A DNA stretch of 40,003 nt from JBBIND01 sp037444075 (GTDB lineage: Bacteria; Acidobacteriota; Terriglobia; Bryobacterales; Bryobacteraceae), in assembly GCA_037444075.1 (NCBI GenBank), contig JBBIND010000036.1, positions 1 to 40,003 of the forward strand, written 5' to 3'. Of this stretch, positions 24,417 through 32,856 are shown piece after piece. Below the pieces are notes generated by a model. That model did no database searches. It was not told the origin of the DNA and saw only the letters and a list, made by a program, of their open reading frames with translations. The position numbers were made by a program, and so were the translations under genes. Numbering within the stretch: the stretch's first letter is position 1; each line of letters opens with the position of its first letter.

Positions 24417-24782
24417 ATGAGAATTGCATTACTGAGTGCTCTGGCGGCCCTCCTCGTAGGGTTCGCTGTTGTGCCTGCGTTGTCTGCCAATACGTTGAAC
24501 GGGGAGTGGAACTTCGTGTTCCAGACTCCGGACGGCGAGCGGCGAGTGCCTGCCACTCTTCAGGTTGAAGGCAGTGAGGTCAGCGGAAAATTCGCGGAGG
24601 TGTTCACTATCAAGGGGAACTATGCGGATACCAAGTTGGACCTGACCATCGCTTACATCGATGAAAGGGAGAACCTGAAGGGCAACCTCAACATCAGAGG
24701 TAATTTGGCGGACGGCAAACTTGCCGGCAATTGGGAGTTCGCCGGTTATACCGGGACTTTCCAGGCCACGCGGCCCAAATAA
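24417..24782 (+). CDS. small secreted beta-rich protein
   Basis: Function unknown. A signal peptide (MRIALLSALAALLVGFAVVPALSA, cited by its ends MRIALL and ALSA) is followed by about 97 residues with alternating hydrophobic pattern: NGEWNFVFQTPDGER, VEGSEVSGKF, IKGNYADTKLDLTIAYID, LKGNLNIRGNLADGKLAGNW and YTGTFQATR. The repeated G-N-x-x-x-G/D-x-K-L units suggest a small beta-barrel or lipocalin-like fold. It ends three bases before a strong terminator hairpin. Confidence 0.7.
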   Translation: MRIALLSALAALLVGFAVVPALSANTLNGEWNFVFQTPDGERRVPATLQVEGSEVSGKFAEVFTIKGNYADTKLDLTIAYIDERENLKGNLNIRGNLADGKLAGNWEFAGYTGTFQATRPK

Positions 24783-24784
24783 AA

Positions 24785-24817
24785 ACCGGGCCGGTAGCGC
24801 CGGCCCGGTCCATTTTT
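24785..24817. terminator. bidirectional intrinsic terminator
   Basis: A perfect 10-bp stem (ACCGGGCCGG at 24785-24794 with CCGGCCCGGT at 24800-24809) has a 5-base loop. TTTTT follows at 24813-24817, and AAAAA at 24781-24785 gives a T-run on the minus strand. It serves the plus-strand secreted protein gene and the minus-strand operon that ends at 24827. Confidence 0.88.
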
Positions 24818-24826
24818 CTTCAGGGC

Positions 24827-25666
24827 TTATCCCCGCAGTTTCTCCAGAAGCTCCACACCCATGCGGATGTCCGCCAGGCGCTGCGCATGGTCTGGCGCTT
24901 CGCGTTCGACGTTGAGCGGCGCCGTGTAGCCGATTTCCTTCAGCTTGTTCACGAAGCGTTCCATGCCAACGGAACCCTGCCCCAGAGGCTGCTCTGTGCC
25001 CAATGCTCCGGCCACGCCCTCCGGCGGCCAGTGGCCGTCTTTGCAGTGCACCGACACCACGTACTCGCTCACCACGCCTAGCGCTTCAATGGGGTCGCCG
25101 GTGCCGTACAGGATCATGTTGGCGGGATCGAAATTCACGCGCAGATTGGTGCGTTCCACGTCCTTGATGAAGCCCAGCAGAACGTCGGCGGGTTCCTGCC
25201 CGGTTTCCAGCGCAAACATCTGGTTGCTGCGCGCGGCATAGTCGCAAACGCGGCGAACCATGTCGCGCACCGCCTGGTAGTCCGGGTCTGAAGTATCCTC
25301 CGGAACGTAGCCGATATGCGTGGCGATGCTGGGTACGCCCAGGGCGGCGGCGAAATCGCTCACCTCCAGCGTCCGTTTCTCGCGCTCCTCCCGCGTCCCC
25401 GGAGGAACGAAGCCTACGGTCTTCTGCACCGTCGGGATGTCGGCGTAATCCTCGCCGCGGTAGGCCGCGAAAACCGTCACCAGGGTGAACTCCTCCTCGT
25501 CCAGAGCCGCTTTCCACGCCTGCGCGGCTCCTTCCAGGTCCAAATCCCCGGGGATGGCCAGTTGCCCGCAGCGCACCCCCAGCGACTTCACCTCCCGGAC
25601 CGTCTCCAGCGGGTCACGGCCCGCCCAGAACATCACGCCGATTTCCATGTCTCTTAAAGCTTGCAT
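24827..25666 (-). CDS. sugar phosphate isomerase/epimerase-like TIM barrel
   Basis: Xylose isomerase-like TIM barrel of 279 aa, likely a sugar or inositol-derivative isomerase. Metal ligand candidates appear at the usual four places: Glu in FALETGQEP, Asp in VNFDPANMILYG, His in VSVHCKDGHW and Glu in LNVEREAP. IATHIGYVPED lies on a central strand. The ATG at 25666 has AGGAGAGG about seven bases upstream, inside the end of the oxidoreductase gene, giving a 13-base overlap and translational coupling. It is the last gene of a long minus-strand operon and ends ten bases from the terminator. Confidence 0.82.
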   Translation of the reverse strand: MQALRDMEIGVMFWAGRDPLETVREVKSLGVRCGQLAIPGDLDLEGAAQAWKAALDEEEFTLVTVFAAYRGEDYADIPTVQKTVGFVPPGTREEREKRTLEVSDFAAALGVPSIATHIGYVPEDTSDPDYQAVRDMVRRVCDYAARSNQMFALETGQEPADVLLGFIKDVERTNLRVNFDPANMILYGTGDPIEALGVVSEYVVSVHCKDGHWPPEGVAGALGTEQPLGQGSVGMERFVNKLKEIGYTAPLNVEREAPDHAQRLADIRMGVELLEKLRG

Positions 25667-26667
25667 TCAAGTACCTCTCCTTTTCGATTTCTGGCCTCAA
25701 GCATCAGGCGCGCCAGTTTGACGGCGTTGGCCGAATCCTGAGGCGTGCACAGCGTGGGCGCGGCGCCTTCCTTCACGCACTTCACGAAATACTCGATCTC
25801 CGCCTCGTAACCGTCCTTGGTCGGCGTTTCGAGTTTCTCCGCCGCTCCGTCGGCGCGGTGAAAACTGGGAACCCGGCCGTCGGAGCTGTAGTCCGCCGTT
25901 CCACCGTCACCCGACACCGTGTACTCCATGGAAAACGGGTAGGACTGCGGATGGTGCCAGCCGCCCGTGATGACGGCCTCTCCGGTGTCGTAATAGAACG
26001 TGCTCGTAATTTGATCCAGGCCCTCTCCGAGTGCTTCCCAACCCGTGGCCGAAACTGCACGCGGAAGGCCAAACAGGTGGAGGCAAATGTCGACGTCGTG
26101 AATCAGCAGGTCGAAAACGCCGCCCCCGCTTTTGTCCGCGTCCTGAAGCCACGCTCCCCAGCCAGGGGCCGCGCAGCGCCTGCGGAAAATGCCCGAACGC
26201 AGCATGCCCAGGCGCCCGCTGCGCTGCAAGTCCACCAGCGGGAGGTAGGCCGGAAAGAACCGAAGCACCTGTGCCACCATCAGAATCCGTTTGGCCTTGG
26301 CCGCCGCTTCGATCATCCGGTCACAGTCCTTGCCATCGAGCGCCATGGGCTTTTCCACCAGCACGTGCTTGCCCTCTTCGAGCGCCGCGATGGCCGCGGG
26401 CGCGTGCAGATGTGTGGGCAGGCAGATGTCCACCGCGTCAATGTTCGGATCCTTGATGGCGTCTTTCCAGTCGGCGTACTTGCTCATGCCGCTGAAGTCA
26501 AACGCTTCTCCGGATGTGCCGAGGTTGCCGCCCGCGCCCGTCAGGTCTCCGCTGAGCGCCACCGGATCGTCGCTAGCCACCGCCACCACCTGGCAGCCCG
26601 CTATGTTTCGCAGGGCCTGTAGATGCGTCCGGCCCATGAAGCCTAAACCAAGCATTCCTAGTTTCAT
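25654..26667 (-). CDS. Gfo/Idh/MocA family oxidoreductase
   Basis: Cytoplasmic NAD(P)-dependent dehydrogenase family, 337 aa from the ATG at 26667. The Rossmann motif GMLGLGFMGRTH is at the very N-terminus, the EKP signature is in VLVEKPMALDG, and GGGVFDLLIHDVDICLHLFG (His-Asp pair at the active site) is typical of the family. An ATG at 26679 would add four residues; spacing to any Shine-Dalgarno is poor for both. Unlike the one at 22889 it has no Tat signal. It overlaps the TIM-barrel isomerase gene, so the pair probably handles one substrate. Confidence 0.88.
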   Translation of the reverse strand: MKLGMLGLGFMGRTHLQALRNIAGCQVVAVASDDPVALSGDLTGAGGNLGTSGEAFDFSGMSKYADWKDAIKDPNIDAVDICLPTHLHAPAAIAALEEGKHVLVEKPMALDGKDCDRMIEAAAKAKRILMVAQVLRFFPAYLPLVDLQRSGRLGMLRSGIFRRRCAAPGWGAWLQDADKSGGGVFDLLIHDVDICLHLFGLPRAVSATGWEALGEGLDQITSTFYYDTGEAVITGGWHHPQSYPFSMEYTVSGDGGTADYSSDGRVPSFHRADGAAEKLETPTKDGYEAEIEYFVKCVKEGAAPTLCTPQDSANAVKLARLMLEARNRKGEVLECKL

Positions 26668-26711
26668 ACGATCGACCATCCTATCATTGCCGCCTGACGG
26701 CAGGGGTCCGT

Positions 26712-28874
26712 TCAGCCCGCGGCTTCACCTTCAGCAGGCCCCGGGCTTTCCACGGCTTCCGCCGCCACCTTGGCCAGCGTCTCCACGAACTCGCTCAGGT
26801 AGGACTGTTTGTGCCCGGACTCCTCCGTGAGCACGATGTAGGGCGACATCACCGTAGCCCGCAGCACGAAGATCCCCTCGCGCCCATATTCCTGCGCGTC
26901 CACGCCTGCTCTTTCCAGCAGATCTTCCACCGAGTGCCGGGTGTAGTGAGGCAGTTGGAAACGCGTGCGCGACAGGAAGAACGGCTGCGAATAGCTGTAG
27001 TCCCTTTCGCCCAGCGTGGTCGATATGGTGAATCGCTCGTAGACCCTCTCGCCAATACGGTTCATGCGGCGCAAGCTGGTGCTTTCTTTCTCACAAACCA
27101 CGAAGCAGACTACGTTGGTGTCAGGAGGCGGCACCGTAATCGGCACAAACAGGTACTTCGTCGCTGTCCGGTTGGCGCGGCAGGATTGTTCCCAGTGAAT
27201 CAGCCTTTCGTACAATTCCCGCGCCCCAAGCAGGGAAGCGCGCATGATCTCCCCGTAACCTTCCCGGTTCGGAGGAATCATGCGGTGCGACAGCCAGCAG
27301 GCCGCGGCCGCCGCGCCCGGCTTGGAACCCTCCACGATGTAAGGTCCCACGGTCGACGGGGGCTTGTAGACGCGCTCGGCAGGCTCCGTGCTCGTCGTGT
27401 CGCTGATGTAAGGCGCCTGCTGCGTGAGGAAATGCCGGATGCGGTCATTGCGAAACGCGACGACGCCGCTCGGATAAGGCACGTAGCCCATCTTGTGCGG
27501 GTCAATCACGATGCTCTCCGCTTTCGGAAATGCCAGGAAGGCGTTGATCACCTCCCGGCTTCCCCAGCGCAACTCGATCACACGTTTGTAGTTCCCGCGC
27601 CTCAACTCCAGCGTCCGGCAGACAAATTCGTGGACCGCCTCCGCTACTGCTCCCGTGTTGCCCCGCCCCGTGGGATCGCTTTCTGAAACGAACAGCGTCC
27701 GCAGATAGCCGGTCCAGGCTGCGTCGATGTGCAGCCAGAAGCTGCGGTGGTGCTCCCGCTCCAGGCGTGTGCGGAAATCGTGAATCCGGTGCAATGGATC
27801 CACGGCGCCCTCTTCGGTGGTGCCTCCGATGGCGGCCACCGCCAGCGGCACGCGCCCTTCCTTCAGTGACTTGATCAGCTTGTCTTCCAGGTCGCGCACT
27901 TCCAGGCGGAAATGACGGTCCATGTCTACCAGCACCAGGTTGTCGCGCCCGATGCCGAGCAGGTCCGCGGCCTTCGTGAGGCAGTAATGGGCCGCGCCGG
28001 AGACGAAGATCACCGGGGGATGTCCGCGGAAGACTTCCGCCGGCCCGCTATGCGCCAGGCTGAGGCCTGTCTCCCGTATCAGTTCCCAGGTTCGCTCCGC
28101 GGCCTCGGCATCACCCAGCTTCCAGCGCTGCCGGACGGCGTCGATCAGCCTCGGCAGCAGGAAAGTTGCCTCGTTCGGCTTGATCCCCAGGCACTCCGCT
28201 TCTTCCAGCGCCGCCAGCGAGCGCGCTCTTGCGCCCGCCTCGCCCGGCATCTTCACGCTGAGCGGCAGGCCGTGCGTGGCCGCCAGTTTGCGCGCGGCCA
28301 GCGGAAAATACCGTATGTTGCGGGCCACCCAGAGAGCCTCCAGGTTGGCTACCGTCCCGCCGCTCGTCAGGTGGGCCCAGCCGAACTCCTGCCGCGTCTC
28401 CCGGTGGTGCGCGGTGGCAGGCGGCGGCCGGTAGCCCAGCAGGCGCAGCATGTCCGCCGCCACTTCCAGTTCCCATTCCACCGTCACCGGGGCGGCCTCC
28501 GGCGTGACGTTGTTCGGGTTGTAGAGCATGCCCGCGAAATAGCCCAGCACGGAAGGGATGGTCTGGTCCGAAAGCATGTGCGCGATGTAGCGCGGGCTGT
28601 AGAAGGGGAAGTGCCGCTTCAGCCGCGCCAGCATCTCGTTGAGTTGCTGGAACAGCGCGTCGGAAAAATCCAGTGACTCCCGCCGCATCTGCTGCGTGAC
28701 GATGATTTCGTCTGACGGGTAGTAGTTGCGCCGCCAGTGAAAGTAGTCCCGCAGGACGTGGAGGACCATCTCCTCCTCAATGCTGGCGTTCTCCGCCTTG
28801 GGGCCCAGAAACCAGGCCCCCAGTTGCTTGGTGCGTTCCCGAACGGGAGGCACGTCCTGCCGGTCCTGGCTCAT
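26712..28874 (-). CDS. PLP-dependent group II decarboxylase, tyrosine/glutamate decarboxylase-like
   Basis: Predicted amino acid decarboxylase of fold type I. In the 720-aa protein the PLP-stacking His is H296 in FVSGAAHYCLTKAADLLG, the ring-binding Asp is D384 in LHIDAAWTGYL, and the PLP lysine is K461 in VIDPHKMGYVPYPSG. HLTSGGTVANLEALWVARN, YSPRYIAHMLSDQ and GTTEEGAVD are close to bacterial tyrosine decarboxylases. It is longer than the usual 450-620 aa, with about 230 residues after a conserved SDTTSTEPAERV segment. The start ATG overlaps the previous gene's stop (TGATG). The substrate cannot be read from sequence. Confidence 0.85.
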   Translation of the reverse strand: MSQDRQDVPPVRERTKQLGAWFLGPKAENASIEEEMVLHVLRDYFHWRRNYYPSDEIIVTQQMRRESLDFSDALFQQLNEMLARLKRHFPFYSPRYIAHMLSDQTIPSVLGYFAGMLYNPNNVTPEAAPVTVEWELEVAADMLRLLGYRPPPATAHHRETRQEFGWAHLTSGGTVANLEALWVARNIRYFPLAARKLAATHGLPLSVKMPGEAGARARSLAALEEAECLGIKPNEATFLLPRLIDAVRQRWKLGDAEAAERTWELIRETGLSLAHSGPAEVFRGHPPVIFVSGAAHYCLTKAADLLGIGRDNLVLVDMDRHFRLEVRDLEDKLIKSLKEGRVPLAVAAIGGTTEEGAVDPLHRIHDFRTRLEREHHRSFWLHIDAAWTGYLRTLFVSESDPTGRGNTGAVAEAVHEFVCRTLELRRGNYKRVIELRWGSREVINAFLAFPKAESIVIDPHKMGYVPYPSGVVAFRNDRIRHFLTQQAPYISDTTSTEPAERVYKPPSTVGPYIVEGSKPGAAAAACWLSHRMIPPNREGYGEIMRASLLGARELYERLIHWEQSCRANRTATKYLFVPITVPPPDTNVVCFVVCEKESTSLRRMNRIGERVYERFTISTTLGERDYSYSQPFFLSRTRFQLPHYTRHSVEDLLERAGVDAQEYGREGIFVLRATVMSPYIVLTEESGHKQSYLSEFVETLAKVAAEAVESPGPAEGEAAG

Positions 28875-29572
28875 CACCACTCGGCCGGCTTGCCCGGCTC
28901 CAAGGGCCAGACCTCGGTTCCCTCGAGTTCCCGGATGAGCTCCGCCAATTGCTCAGGCCTGCCCGTCAGCGGAGGGAAAGTACCGAAGTGCACGGGGATC
29001 ACCTTGCTTGGCTTCAGCATAACGCAGGCCAGCGCGGCCTCCTGCGGGCTCATGGTGTACAGATCGCCGATAGGCAGAACGGCGAGCTCGGGCTGGTGAA
29101 GCTGCTGGATGATGGCCATGTCCGAAAAGGCGCAAGTGTCCCCGGCCAGGTAAGCTTTTCGCCCGTCCGGCAGGTGCAGCACGTAGCCGCAGGCTTCTCC
29201 GCCGTACAGCATCTGCCCGTTGTCCTGGATGCCTGAGCTATGCACGGCGTGGGTCATCGTGACCTTCACCGGACCTACCTGCTGAGTGCCGCCCTTGTTC
29301 ATGCCAATGGTGTTCTCAACACCCTTCGAGCCGAGCCACACGGAGATCTCGAAATTCGAAACCACGGCCGGCTTGAACTGCTTGGCCAGTCTCACCGCGT
29401 CGCTGATGTGATCGAAGTGCCCGTGGGTGATCAGGATCGCGTCAATGCGCTCGAAGGAGTGGCTCTCCGGATAAGACGGATTGCCCTCCACCCAGGGATC
29501 CACCAGAATGACTTCGCCGCTCTTCAGCCTGAACTGTAGCGTGCCATGTCCAAGCCAGGTGATTTCCAACAT
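28874..29572 (-). CDS. metal-dependent hydrolase, metallo-beta-lactamase fold (UPF0173-like)
   Basis: Hydrolase of the UlaG/UPF0173 type, 232 aa. The metal motif ITHGHFDHISDAV, the start ITWLGHGTLQFRL, HAVHSSG, LAGDTCAFSDMA and VIPVHFGTFPPLTG give the ligands expected of the fold. The ATG at 29572 has GGAGG nine bases upstream; a GTG six bases before it is worse placed. Family members act on lactones, phosphodiesters or N-acyl compounds; no substrate is implied here. Its stop overlaps the decarboxylase start by one base, so both are made together. Confidence 0.85.
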   Translation of the reverse strand: MLEITWLGHGTLQFRLKSGEVILVDPWVEGNPSYPESHSFERIDAILITHGHFDHISDAVRLAKQFKPAVVSNFEISVWLGSKGVENTIGMNKGGTQQVGPVKVTMTHAVHSSGIQDNGQMLYGGEACGYVLHLPDGRKAYLAGDTCAFSDMAIIQQLHQPELAVLPIGDLYTMSPQEAALACVMLKPSKVIPVHFGTFPPLTGRPEQLAELIRELEGTEVWPLEPGKPAEW

Positions 29573-29641
29573 GTGCACAATCCTCCCTGTCTGATCATAG
29601 ACCTTACAAGACCTTTCAGGGGGGCGGCTGTGGCGCCGCGT

Positions 29642-30088
29642 TTACTTGATCCGCCGCCGGGAACTTGGGGGCTTCGACTGAGCTGATGGCGGCTTCTTGG
29701 GAGGCTTCTTCTGCAGCAGCCTGCTGACGCTGCGCACCATGAGGTTGACTTCGTTGTAGCTCTTCTGCAGAACCACGTCAGCCCCGGTGTTGTTCTCATC
29801 CAGCCCTAGGGCATCGGCGAAACCCGAGAGCAGAATCACCGGCAGATTGGGGTACTTCTCCCGCAGCCGCGCGATCAGCTCGACTCCGTTGATGGCGGGC
29901 ATCCTGTAGTCCGTGATCACCAGCTGAAACGTGACCGCATCGGCTTCCGCTAATGCCGCCTCGGCGTCTCCGGCGGTGTGGATCTCGTAGCCGAGTTGCT
30001 CGAGCACCGCCTTTCTGGCCGCCATTCCCATCCGGTTGTCATCGATGAGCAGGATCCGCGCAGCGGGAGATTGTTTTGCAGGTGACAT
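29642..30088 (-). CDS. single-domain response regulator (receiver only)
   Basis: CheY-like receiver of 148 aa with no output domain. RILLIDDNRMG holds the acidic pair, LVITDYRMPAINGVEL the phospho-acceptor Asp, LLSGFADAL the switch Ser, and VLQKSYNEV the conserved Lys. The last 25 residues form a Lys/Pro/Arg tail (KKPPKKPPSAQ ... SSRRRIK), unusual for CheY. The frame opens at a TTG at 30118, but the ATG at 30088 is the natural start. It lies 69 bases upstream of the hydrolase gene on the same strand. Confidence 0.85.
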   Translation of the reverse strand: MSPAKQSPAARILLIDDNRMGMAARKAVLEQLGYEIHTAGDAEAALAEADAVTFQLVITDYRMPAINGVELIARLREKYPNLPVILLSGFADALGLDENNTGADVVLQKSYNEVNLMVRSVSRLLQKKPPKKPPSAQSKPPSSRRRIK

Positions 30089-30203
30089 GAGACCAAGCGA
30101 AAATACCAAATGCTTCAACGGAGTGTCAACAATTTCGTATCAGTGTGGTAAGAAACGAGTTTTTTTGCTTGACTTTTTGCGCATGCAAGACGGCGCCCCG
30201 GGC

Positions 30204-31331
30204 CTACTCAACTTCGCGCGGGGCGATATAGCCGGCTTTCGCCACAACGCTATATTTCATCGATCTGCCGCGCTCGTCAACGATGCGCAGGGGGTCGCCC
30301 GTGGGGCTGATGAGTTCCACTTTGATCTTGCGGAACTTGCCGTCGCGGGTTTGATTCGTGGATCGATATGTGAGCGTATATTGGTTTCGCAGCGCCTGGG
30401 AAATCGCCTGAAATATGGAAGGAAATTCACCATAAAAACGGGGGAAGAAGGCCTGTCCTCCCGTTTCCCGCGTGAACGTCCTCAGCTGGTTATCCGCTTG
30501 AAGAAAATCCAACCTGGCGATGGGACTCAAGTATCCTCGGGCGTCATAGTACTCGCGCAATGCCTGCATCAGGCCGATGGCATATATAGGAACTCCGGCT
30601 GACTGCAACTTCTTCCGTGTCTGATCGAATGTCAGCCTGCTAAAGGTGTCAAGGCCGCTGGAAACCAGCAGAATGGCTCGCCGCCCTTCAATTTCGGACA
30701 TGCGGTCCGCGGTGTCGGTAACCGCATCGAAGAGGTTGGACTCCGAGTAGGCGGCGATTCGCAGCCGCTGCATGGCCTCATAAGCCGCCCGCTTGTCGGT
30801 CGAGAAGTCGCTCAGAATCTCCGGGCGCAGGTCGTAAGCCACTACGGCTACGTAGTCTTCAGGCTTCAGTGTTTCCAGGAATCCGTACGCCGCCGTCAGC
30901 GTCTGATACCAGGTCTCGCCCCAGTAGTGCTGGAACAGGTTGCTGAACTCGATCACCAGGCAGATCGTCATGGGCGCTTCACCCATCTCGAAGCCGCTGA
31001 CCTGTTGCGGGACGTTGTCCTCCAAAACACGGAAGTTGCCGCGGGGGATGTTCGGAATGAACCGTCCACGGTTGTCGAGCACGGCCACGTCCAGCGTCAC
31101 CGCTGTGACGTCGCTGCGGAACACCGGGGACCCCGCCGGCACGGTGGGCTGATCCTTCTTCGTGAAAACGGAGGGGATCTTGGGAAGTTCCTTCTCCTCC
31201 ACTTCCCCCTTCTTGCGTGGGCGCGCCACGGTTTCCGAGGACTTTGAAGTGGGACCCTGCTGCGCTGCCGCCCAGTCGGCGCCAGCCAGCATGATGGCGG
31301 TAGCTAATACCAATACTTTCATGGCGCTCAT
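30204..31331 (-). CDS. secreted VWFA-domain protein of the Acidobacteria type
   Basis: Exported protein of unknown role, 375 aa, matching the Acidobacteria-specific VWFA-related family (TIGR03436, from memory). A signal peptide ends near WAAAQQ. The family entry region VTLDVAVLDNRGRFIPNI and FRVLEDNVPQQVSGF precedes the VWA fold: MTICLVIEFSNLFQHYW, DYVAVVAYD, AILLVSSGLDTFSRLTF and GVPIYAIGLM. The metal-site DxSxS is changed (EFSNL), so metal binding is doubtful. The C-terminus NQYTLTYRSTNQTRDGKFRKIKV (cited by its ends NQYTLTY and KFRKIKV) is typical. GGAGGG lies seven bases before the ATG at 31331. Confidence 0.87.
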   Translation of the reverse strand: MSAMKVLVLATAIMLAGADWAAAQQGPTSKSSETVARPRKKGEVEEKELPKIPSVFTKKDQPTVPAGSPVFRSDVTAVTLDVAVLDNRGRFIPNIPRGNFRVLEDNVPQQVSGFEMGEAPMTICLVIEFSNLFQHYWGETWYQTLTAAYGFLETLKPEDYVAVVAYDLRPEILSDFSTDKRAAYEAMQRLRIAAYSESNLFDAVTDTADRMSEIEGRRAILLVSSGLDTFSRLTFDQTRKKLQSAGVPIYAIGLMQALREYYDARGYLSPIARLDFLQADNQLRTFTRETGGQAFFPRFYGEFPSIFQAISQALRNQYTLTYRSTNQTRDGKFRKIKVELISPTGDPLRIVDERGRSMKYSVVAKAGYIAPREVE

Positions 31332-31391
31332 GCTCACTCCCTCCCTCGACTATTTTATTAGACGTGCCTGCGCCGGTTGCAGATTCACTGC

Positions 31392-32147
31392 TCAATGGAT
31401 CCAGCGGTCGCGATCCTGTTCGCGCTTCCGCATATAAACCTGGAATTTCTTTCTGGCTCTCTGCCCCTTCCATTGCCGGTATTGCTTCCGGAGCGGCTCC
31501 AGCAGATCCAAACGGTAAAACCCCATTTTCAAGTAAAGGTAGCCGAAAACCATACCCCCCAAGTGGGCCACATGGCTGACACCGCTGCCGCTCGCGCCCA
31601 ACGAACTCATGAAGGCAATGGCGCCCAGGATCAACACGAAGTACTTCGCCTTGATGGGGAACAGGAAACTGAACAGCACCGTGGCGTTGGGGTAAAGCAC
31701 GCCGAACGCCAGCAGAATTCCATAAATGGCGCCCGAAGCCCCGATGGTCCTCGTGTTCAACGTGCCAAAGGCGGCGTTGCCGATCACCGCGCACACGCCG
31801 GCTCCGACGCCGCACAAAAAGTAGAACTGAAGAAACCTGGTCCTTCCCCACGCCCTCTCGAGATCGCAGCCGAACATCCAAAGTGTGAGCATGTTGAACA
31901 GGATGTGCCCGAAACCGCGCGGGTCGTGCAGGAACATGTAGCTGAACAACTGCCAGAAGGCCAGACGCTCCACGACCCAGGCCGGAATCAGGCCGAAGGG
32001 ATGAAACGCGCTCGCCCAACCGGTACGGATCGCAAAAAAGTAGGCGACAAACAACGCGATGTTGGAGATGAGCAGCCACTTAACGCCCGACGGCACGCGG
32101 CCGGCGAAGAATGGCCCAATTGGCTGATAACGGGTACTGGCAGACAT
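31392..32147 (-). CDS. rhomboid family intramembrane serine protease
   Basis: Predicted six-helix membrane protease of 251 aa. Catalytic serine is in TIGASGAIYGILLAFG and the histidine in VSHVAHLGGMVFGYL. The family block FSYMFLHDPRGFGHILFNMLTLWMFG (cited by FSYMFLH and HILFNMLTLW) gives the His/Asn of the oxyanion region, and an ERAWGRTRF loop follows. The C-terminus is a basic tail (GQRARKKFQVYMRKREQDRDR, cited by its ends GQRARKK and REQDRDR). The frame continues to 32207; the ATG at 32147 removes 20 unlikely residues. It precedes the VWFA gene by 60 bases, so the protease and that exported protein may be coexpressed. Confidence 0.88.
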   Translation of the reverse strand: MSASTRYQPIGPFFAGRVPSGVKWLLISNIALFVAYFFAIRTGWASAFHPFGLIPAWVVERLAFWQLFSYMFLHDPRGFGHILFNMLTLWMFGCDLERAWGRTRFLQFYFLCGVGAGVCAVIGNAAFGTLNTRTIGASGAIYGILLAFGVLYPNATVLFSFLFPIKAKYFVLILGAIAFMSSLGASGSGVSHVAHLGGMVFGYLYLKMGFYRLDLLEPLRKQYRQWKGQRARKKFQVYMRKREQDRDRWIH

Positions 32148-32211
32148 GCTGACCGATACTTCTGTCTGCCAGAATATCAGATGAGGCCAGCCGCCTTGGA
32201 GGTGCACCTAA

Positions 32212-32856
32212 ATGCCGCGAGCGCACCGCCCGCGTGTTCGACTGCCTGGTTTTCTGGAACTGCTCAGCCAGAAACTGCGCGGGCAGAAGCAGACCCTGGT
32301 GCGCGCCACCGCGGAGCTTCCCCTGCTGCTTCTCAGCTACCCTCCGGCCGGCGCGGAAGCCGCGGAAGTTCTGGCGGCTGCCTACGCCCATACCCTCCCC
32401 ATCCTGCCCGCCGACGTAGCGGCGTCCTACACGCCGACGTTCAAAAAGCTGCCGTCCATGGTCGTGATTCAATTGCGCCGCCGCGGCGCGTGTGATTGTC
32501 TCGGCCATTTCCATCCGCCCGGCACGGAAAGCCCTCTCGCCCGGCGCCTCGCCAACGAGTTCGGCAGCTCCGTGGGAGAAATCGACCTTTCCTATGAGGG
32601 CATACGGCAGTGGCGCCCTATGCCTTTGGCGGCCCTGGCAGCGGGTGATCTGGGCAAGAGGCTGGACGACTACCACTACGCCGCCGCACTCCTCACCGTC
32701 CTCGTGCACGAGCTCGAGCATCTGGCATTTCCCGGCCACGCGGAAAAAGGTATCCGGCAGGCCAGCAACCGCTTCTACGAAGATGTCATGCGCGAGTTGG
32801 CCGGGAGTGAAAGTCCGTCCGGCTACGGTATGAGCGCTCAGCCCCGGCGCCTGTAA
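32212..32856 (+). CDS. unassigned protein with HExxH metal motif
   Basis: I do not recognise this family. The 214-aa protein has a Shine-Dalgarno (GGAGGTG) before the ATG. LTVLVHELEHLAFPGHAEKG at about 162-180 contains a textbook HExxH (H166, E167, H170) followed by another His, and CDCLGHFHPP (94-103) has Cys94, Cys96, His99 and His101 that could bind a second metal. The N-terminus is basic with no signal peptide or membrane segment, so it is probably cytoplasmic. It is divergent from the rhomboid gene, with a 64-base gap. A zinc peptidase role is suggested only by the motif. Confidence 0.65.
   Translation: MPRAHRPRVRLPGFLELLSQKLRGQKQTLVRATAELPLLLLSYPPAGAEAAEVLAAAYAHTLPILPADVAASYTPTFKKLPSMVVIQLRRRGACDCLGHFHPPGTESPLARRLANEFGSSVGEIDLSYEGIRQWRPMPLAALAAGDLGKRLDDYHYAAALLTVLVHELEHLAFPGHAEKGIRQASNRFYEDVMRELAGSESPSGYGMSAQPRRL

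Noticed and set aside
31392..32207. Longer rhomboid start at 32207
   Set aside because: The extra 20 residues precede the conserved start region and overlap the divergent gene's control region; ATG at 32147 is more natural.
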